Shown here piece by piece: positions 62,720 through 64,000 of a DNA stretch of 64,000 nt (its first letter is position 1; each line of letters opens with the position of its first letter). Location of the stretch: the NCBI RefSeq assembly GCF_000006445.2, contig NC_006048.2, positions 1,116,001 through 1,180,000 on the forward strand, written 5' to 3'. The notes beneath the pieces were generated by a model. That model was not told the origin of the DNA and searched no databases. It saw only the letters and a list, made by a program, of their open reading frames with translations. Position numbers and translations under genes: made by a program. The DNA is from Debaryomyces hansenii CBS767 (lineage: Eukaryota; Ascomycota; Pichiomycetes; Serinales; Debaryomycetaceae).

Positions 62720-63886
62720 ATGGCTATTACTAACATATCTAGAACAATCTTAAGAAATATGAGTACTAAAGCTGTGAAAAACACTGTCAAAAAAACGTCC
62801 GCCAAATCAGCGAGTAAACAGGTAGAATTCAAATATGCCAGAGATACGAAGTGTAAATTCAAGTTTGGAGCCCATGTTGCTATGGCAGGAGGTATTTCTA
62901 AAGCGTTGACCAATGCAATGAACATTGGGGCTAATAGTTTTGCATTATTTTTGAAATCTCCAAGAAAATGGGTTTCTCCAGACATCAAGGAAGATGAAGT
63001 TGCAAAGTTTGCAGAATTATGTCAGAAATACGGGTATAACCCAAGAACAGATATCTTACCTCATGGATCTTACTTTATAAATTTGGCCAATCCTGACGCA
63101 GAGAAAGAAGAGAAGGCATACGGCTCTTTCTTGGATGACTTGAAGCGTTGTGAGAAGCTAAATATCGGATTATACAATTTCCACCCTGGATCTAGCTTGG
63201 ATGGAGACCATAAGGAAGCATTGAAGAGACTTGCTGACAATATAAATAGAGCAATTAAGGACACCGAGTTTGTGAAGATTGTTATCGAAAATATGGCTGG
63301 ACACGGGAATTTAATCGGTTCAAACTTGCAAGACATCAAAGACGTCATTGACATGGTGGAGGACAAAACCAGGGTTGGTGTCTGTATTGACACCTGTCAC
63401 ACATTTGCTGCCGGATACGATATTTCAAACCAAGAAAAGTTTGATGAGTTCTTCAAGTTGTTTGAAGATACCATTGGCTGGGAATACTTGAGCGCAATTC
63501 ACTTAAACGACTCCAAGGCGCCGTTGGGAGCCAACAGAGACTTACACCAGAAGTTAGGCTACGGGTTTCTAGGATTAGAGGTATTCAGAATTATTGCCAA
63601 TTTTCCCAAGCTTCAAAATATCCCCATAGTTTTGGAAACACCGGTCGATAAAGATGACACAGTTTATGGCGAAGAGATCAAGCTACTCGAATGGCTACAA
63701 GATAAGAAACTGGATGACGTGGAATATATAGCCAAACTGGAGGAGTTGTCGAAGCTTGGTGCGAAGGAGAGAGCCGAACACCTAAAGAAATTCGAAACAA
63801 AAACCTCCAAGACAGCAAAGGCAAATGCCAAGAGAGCACTCCAAGGCGACATTGGTGACATGTTATCGAAGAAGAAGAAGACTTAG
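62720..63886 (+). CDS. APN1: AP endonuclease 1 (endonuclease IV family)
   Basis: 388 aa from ATG 62720; a second ATG at 62759 begins MSTKAVK. The endonuclease IV barrel starts at KFGAHVAMAGGISKA. Family signatures are NFHPGSS, IVIENMAGHG, GVCIDTCHTFAAGYD and HLNDSKAPLGANRDLH, which carry the three-zinc ligands. It cuts abasic sites and removes 3' blocking groups. The N-terminus (first 34 residues) is basic and Ser/Thr-rich, and the C-terminus is Lys-rich (KKKK). These fit mitochondrial and nuclear targeting, as known for yeast Apn1. Confidence 0.96.
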   Translation: MAITNISRTILRNMSTKAVKNTVKKTSAKSASKQVEFKYARDTKCKFKFGAHVAMAGGISKALTNAMNIGANSFALFLKSPRKWVSPDIKEDEVAKFAELCQKYGYNPRTDILPHGSYFINLANPDAEKEEKAYGSFLDDLKRCEKLNIGLYNFHPGSSLDGDHKEALKRLADNINRAIKDTEFVKIVIENMAGHGNLIGSNLQDIKDVIDMVEDKTRVGVCIDTCHTFAAGYDISNQEKFDEFFKLFEDTIGWEYLSAIHLNDSKAPLGANRDLHQKLGYGFLGLEVFRIIANFPKLQNIPIVLETPVDKDDTVYGEEIKLLEWLQDKKLDDVEYIAKLEELSKLGAKERAEHLKKFETKTSKTAKANAKRALQGDIGDMLSKKKKT

Positions 63887-64000
63887 TTAGACAAGACGTT
63901 CTTTTCCCGTATAGTTAGTAGATAAAATATATTAGCACATACACGACTGTTCAAGTTTTGATGAAACGAGAAATTGTATTAAGAGCATAAACAAAAATTG

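Noticed and set aside
62611..62988. 125-codon minus-strand ORF with hydrophobic segments opposite the APN1 start
   Set aside because: Overlaps the conserved APN1 N-terminal barrel in antisense; no independent support.

Overview
The window is nuclear DNA of a budding yeast, most likely a CTG-clade (Debaryomycetaceae) species and probably a Debaryomyces. The evidence is compact, AT-rich, intron-poor genes, a full set of single-copy yeast housekeeping genes, a xylose reductase of the CTG-yeast type, a Ste5/Cst5-like scaffold, and avoidance of CTG codons (none in RPE1). The species call is inference. Any CTG codon would then be read as serine, so protein descriptions based on standard translation differ at those positions. 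No transposon, rRNA, CRISPR-like array or telomeric repeat was seen.

Layout. 0-5 kb: a TBC-domain Rab GAP of the Gyp8 type cut by the left edge, a trimethyllysine dioxygenase (carnitine synthesis) and xylose reductase XYL1. 5-14 kb: a degenerate kinesin, Arp2/3 subunit ARC15, a small acidic unknown, PGI1, a low-complexity unknown and an AIM39-like mitochondrial membrane protein. 14-21 kb is the least ordinary part: two overlapping small ORFs, one a secreted eight-cysteine peptide, then a Zn2Cys6 regulator, a Ser/Gly-repeat GPI protein and a Mn-type cation diffusion facilitator. 21-31 kb: Arp2/3 subunit ARC40, a Pom33/Per33 protein, DASH subunit DAD3, ADE13, an unknown, a long gene-free stretch and a Mid2/Dfi1-like surface sensor.

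31-45 kb: a coiled-coil protein behind two strong heat-shock elements (Btn2-like), COQ11, an HPP membrane protein, PMR1, SUA5, a Rua1-type regulator and importin KAP114. 45-54 kb: FIS1, TAD1, an ankyrin protein, RPE1, ALB1, an intron-containing tRNA-Tyr, a VPS70 peptidase and a RidA-family protein that looks bacterial. 54-64 kb: the Ste5-like scaffold, a Thr-rich putative GPI protein, two paralogous DEDDh exonuclease-like genes flanking TEL2, and APN1.

Genes are monocistronic, so neighbours mostly do not form pathways. Scattered links exist: two Arp2/3 subunits, two proteins of Mn/Ca handling (the CDF and Pmr1), two tRNA-modifying enzymes (Sua5, Tad1), two central-carbon enzymes (Pgi1, Rpe1), and a DNA-maintenance group at the right end (exonuclease pair, Tel2, Apn1). 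The observations most worth following are the overlapping pair with the cysteine-rich secreted peptide, the heat-shock-controlled repeat protein, the exonuclease pair in which only one copy has a mitochondrial-type leader, and the RidA gene.
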